From Clostridia bacterium (GTDB taxonomy: Bacteria > Bacillota > Clostridia > Oscillospirales > CAG-272), in contig JAFTBN010000007.1 of the NCBI GenBank assembly GCA_017455185.1, positions 1-48,751 of the forward strand: a stretch of 48,751 nt of DNA, written 5' to 3'. Position numbers and translations under genes: made by a program. Positions within the stretch are counted from its first letter, which is position 1; each line of letters starts with the position of its first letter. Below the pieces are notes generated by a model that made no database searches, had not been told where the DNA came from, and was given only the letters and a program-made list of their open reading frames with translations. Of the stretch, positions 48,641 through 48,751 are shown in pieces.

Positions 48641-48751
48641 CTATAGGGCCTTGTCATCGTCGGTTTCATTTTTGGTTAACACTTCATCTTTACGTGGTCT
48701 GCCAACATGTCTCTTTGGTGCATTTGGGTCAGGCAAAGGACGAATTCGTGG
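48641..48751 (-). CDS. C-terminal fragment of a truncated ORF with AT-hook-like motif
   Basis: A minus-strand frame enters from the right edge and runs 36 codons to TAG. The visible end contains KRHVGRPRKDE, an AT-hook-like GRP core in a basic setting, then an acidic tail. It is a partial gene whose family I cannot name. Its placement 300 nt from a tRNA and beside tandem repeats would suit a recombinase or DNA-binding protein of an integrated element, but that is only inference. Confidence 0.5.
   Translation of the reverse strand, partial: PRIRPLPDPNAPKRHVGRPRKDEVLTKNETDDDKAL

Noticed and set aside
1..48751. CRISPR arrays, insertion sequences and rRNA genes
   Set aside because: No regularly spaced repeats with unique spacers, no transposase with inverted ends and no rRNA sequence were seen. 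The only tandem array is 3 x 12 bp at 48571.
48641..48751. Calling the truncated ORF a phage integrase
   Set aside because: Only 36 residues are visible and none of the recombinase catalytic motifs is included. Location alone is not enough.

Overview
The window looks like chromosomal DNA of a strictly anaerobic, low-to-mid GC Firmicute, probably a gut-dwelling member of the Clostridia. Evidence is a five-domain pyruvate:ferredoxin oxidoreductase, a desulfoferrodoxin-type superoxide reductase, ZapA, an ECF-transporter S component, lipoproteins with their own Lgt, SpoIIAA/SpoIIAB-like partner-switching proteins, and host-glycan enzymes (GH92 mannosidase, GH95 fucosidase). No rRNA, plasmid or phage genes are visible, so species cannot be named.

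Region by region. (1) 1-10.8 kb, + strand, looks less GC-rich than the rest: a surface module of two related small lipoproteins (one with a Cys-rich head), an Lgt-like diacylglyceryl transferase with a C-terminal SHOCT domain, a 1503-residue lipoprotein with InlB-like repeats, two C-type lectin domains and a long GLUG-repeat tail, and a 1074-residue lipoprotein made of about twelve Fn3-like modules. (2) 10.8-16.7 kb: a gene-poor gap, superoxide reductase with a structured leader, U32 peptidase and ZapA (minus), ProB, a small unknown protein, and an MBL-fold hydrolase (minus). (3) 16.8-19.6 kb, minus: ThuA-like protein, sugar-phosphate isomerase/epimerase and Gfo/Idh oxidoreductase under one strong promoter. 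(4) 19.8-30.8 kb, +: one very long apparent operon, from a single promoter to a 15-bp hairpin terminator, with PHP phosphoesterase, 6-phosphogluconate dehydrogenase, KDG-kinase-like protein, lipoprotein, cytoplasmic GH92, VOC protein, IlvA, RidA, ThrH and two membrane proteins. (5) 30.8-42.2 kb: phosphohexomutase and PFOR (minus), MutY (+), then MnmE-RarA-KdgK-ECF S component (minus). (6) 42.2-44.7 kb: a GH95 fucosidase with its own promoter.

(7) 44.7-48.0 kb, minus, is the most unusual part: a five-gene cassette in which a possible degenerate histidine-kinase-fold protein, a STAS anti-anti-sigma factor and an RsbW/SpoIIAB-like ATPase are followed by an HD protein with the residues of a (p)ppGpp hydrolase and by a STAS domain fused to an aminoglycoside-phosphotransferase-like kinase. 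This suggests a signalling system joining partner switching with alarmone turnover and a small-molecule or protein kinase. (8) 48.1-48.75 kb: two tRNA-Ala genes with different anticodons, then an AT-rich stretch with a perfect 3 x 12 bp tandem repeat and the C-terminus of a truncated ORF, which may be the edge of an integrated element.

All assignments come from reading translated sequence and motifs. No database search was possible.
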